Of a stretch of DNA of 14,507 nucleotides, positions 13,779 through 14,507 are shown piece by piece (position 1 is the first letter of the stretch; the number at the start of each line of letters is the position of its first letter). Location of the stretch: NCBI GenBank assembly GCA_937897535.1, contig CALCQB010000300.1:1-14507 (forward strand), read 5' to 3'. Both the position numbers and the translations under genes were made by a program. The stretch comes from an uncultured Novosphingobium sp. GTDB lineage: Bacteria; Pseudomonadota; Alphaproteobacteria; Sphingomonadales; Sphingomonadaceae. The notes below the pieces were generated by a model, which was given only the letters and a program-made list of their open reading frames with translations, was not told the origin of the DNA and did not search any database.

Positions 13779-14479
13779 CTACTCCGCCGGTTCCGCCACG
13801 ATCCGGCGGCTCTTTTCGGACCATGAGGCATAGCTTTCCTGCCACTCGGTCGGGCCATTGCTCGGCAGGATTTGCACCGCAGTGACCTTGTATTCGGGAC
13901 AATTGGTCGCCCAGTCGGAGAACTCGGTGGTGACCACGTTGGCCTGGGTCGCCGGGTGGTGGAAGGTGGTATAGACCACGCCCGGCGCAACCCGGTCAGT
14001 CACTTCGGCGCGCAGGGTGGTCTCGCCGGTCCGGCTGGCAAGGCGGACCCAGTCGCCGGTCTTGACCCCGCGGTTCTCGGCGTCGGCCGGGTGGATTTCG
14101 AGCAGGTCCTCCGGGTGCCAGGCGGTGTTAGCGGTGCGGCGGGTCTGCGCGCCGACGTTGTACTGGCTCAGGATGCGGCCGGTGGTCAGGATCAGCGGGA
14201 ACTTGCCGTTGACCTTCTCGTGGGTCGGCACGTATTCGGTCAGCAGGAAGCGGCCCTTGCCGCGCACGAATTCGTCGATGTGCATCGTCGGCGTGCCGAG
14301 CGGCGCCTCGTCATTGCACGGCCACTGCACGCTGCCCAATTCATCGAGCTTCTTGAACGACACGCCCTTGAAGGTCGGCGTCAGGCGGGCGATCTCGTCC
14401 ATGATTTCGGCCGAGTTCTTGTAGTTCATCGGATAGCCGAGCGCGTTGCTGAGCATCTGCGTCGCTTCCCACTCGCCGA
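13779..14479 (-). CDS. fdhA: NAD-dependent formate dehydrogenase, alpha subunit, C-terminal part
   Basis: C-terminal 233 or so residues of the molybdopterin subunit that oxidises formate to CO2 and passes electrons to the iron-sulphur/FMN NADH-producing subunits. Recognisable blocks are GEWEATQMLSNALGYPM at the broken N-terminal end, SEIMDEIARLTPTF, LDELGSVQWPCND, ILTTGRILSQYNVGAQTRRT and DWVRLASRTGETTLRAEVTD. VVYTTFHHPATQANVVTTEF and DWATNCPEYKVTAVQI follow. These last blocks form the molydopterin-dinucleotide-binding domain that closes the protein. The active-site cysteine or selenocysteine and the ferredoxin-like clusters would be in the missing part. The gene is cut by the contig end; the frame stays open through adapter bases beyond 14479, so an automatic translation would begin with false residues. 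The stop is TAG (13779-13781), 6 bases before the delta gene. The symbol fdsA is also used. Confidence 0.95.
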
Positions 14480-14507
14480 AGATCGGAAGAGCACACGTCT
14501 GAACTCC
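14480..14507 (+). other. Illumina TruSeq adapter sequence (assembly artefact)
   Basis: The final 28 bases begin AGATCGGAAGAGC and continue with the bases of the standard TruSeq read-1 read-through adapter, cut before its CAGTCAC part. They are not genomic. They should be trimmed, because on the minus strand they add a false stretch (GVQTCALPI, plus part of the following F codon) in frame to the formate dehydrogenase alpha fragment. The match is read directly; the adapter identity is established knowledge. Confidence 0.97.

Overview
The window looks like one complete assembled contig of high-GC DNA (roughly two-thirds G+C by eye). It most likely comes from an alphaproteobacterium, probably a sphingomonad. 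I infer this from the base composition, the protein flavour (enolase tail, NAD-type formate dehydrogenase with a small delta subunit, DUF1214/DUF1254 pair, AbgT transporter) and the tightly packed operons. No tRNA, rRNA, IS element, CRISPR array or phage gene is visible. No stretch longer than about 110 bases lacks a gene. The last 28 bases are not biological: they match the start of the Illumina TruSeq read-through adapter.

Layout. (1) 2-313: tail of enolase. (2) 385-1965: AbgT-family transporter whose Shine-Dalgarno and start codon lie in one arm of a perfect 11-bp inverted repeat. (3) 2029-5299, rightward operon: APH/EcKL-like phosphotransferase, CrtC/AttH-like protein, DUF1214 protein, DUF1254 protein. 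(4) 11734-5296, leftward six-gene operon: DUF3604 lipoprotein, membrane-anchored parvulin-type prolyl isomerase, HupE/UreJ-like membrane protein, acyltransferase-3, crotonase-family protein, aldo/keto reductase. It meets operon 3 head-on with interlocked stop codons. (5) 11842-12999: acyl-CoA dehydrogenase, divergent from operon 4. (6) 13502-12996: small secreted cysteine-containing protein, convergent with the dehydrogenase, again with interlocked stops. (7) leftward formate dehydrogenase genes: alpha-subunit C-terminus (cut by the contig end) and the delta subunit.

The most interesting signal is a 16-bp palindrome, TTAAyCGTTCGsTTAA, present twice. One copy (1992-2007) lies just before the phosphotransferase operon. 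The other (11817-11832) lies in the divergent region between the DUF3604 operon and the acyl-CoA dehydrogenase. These two sites bracket 11 genes in three transcription units, so one repressor, probably TetR-type and not encoded here, may control the whole block. The block holds a small-molecule kinase, an acyl-CoA dehydrogenase with its catalytic base apparently relocated, a crotonase-fold protein lacking both usual catalytic glutamates, an oxidoreductase and several envelope proteins of unknown role. I infer an undescribed catabolic regulon for an acyl-CoA-type substrate; the substrate cannot be read from the sequence.
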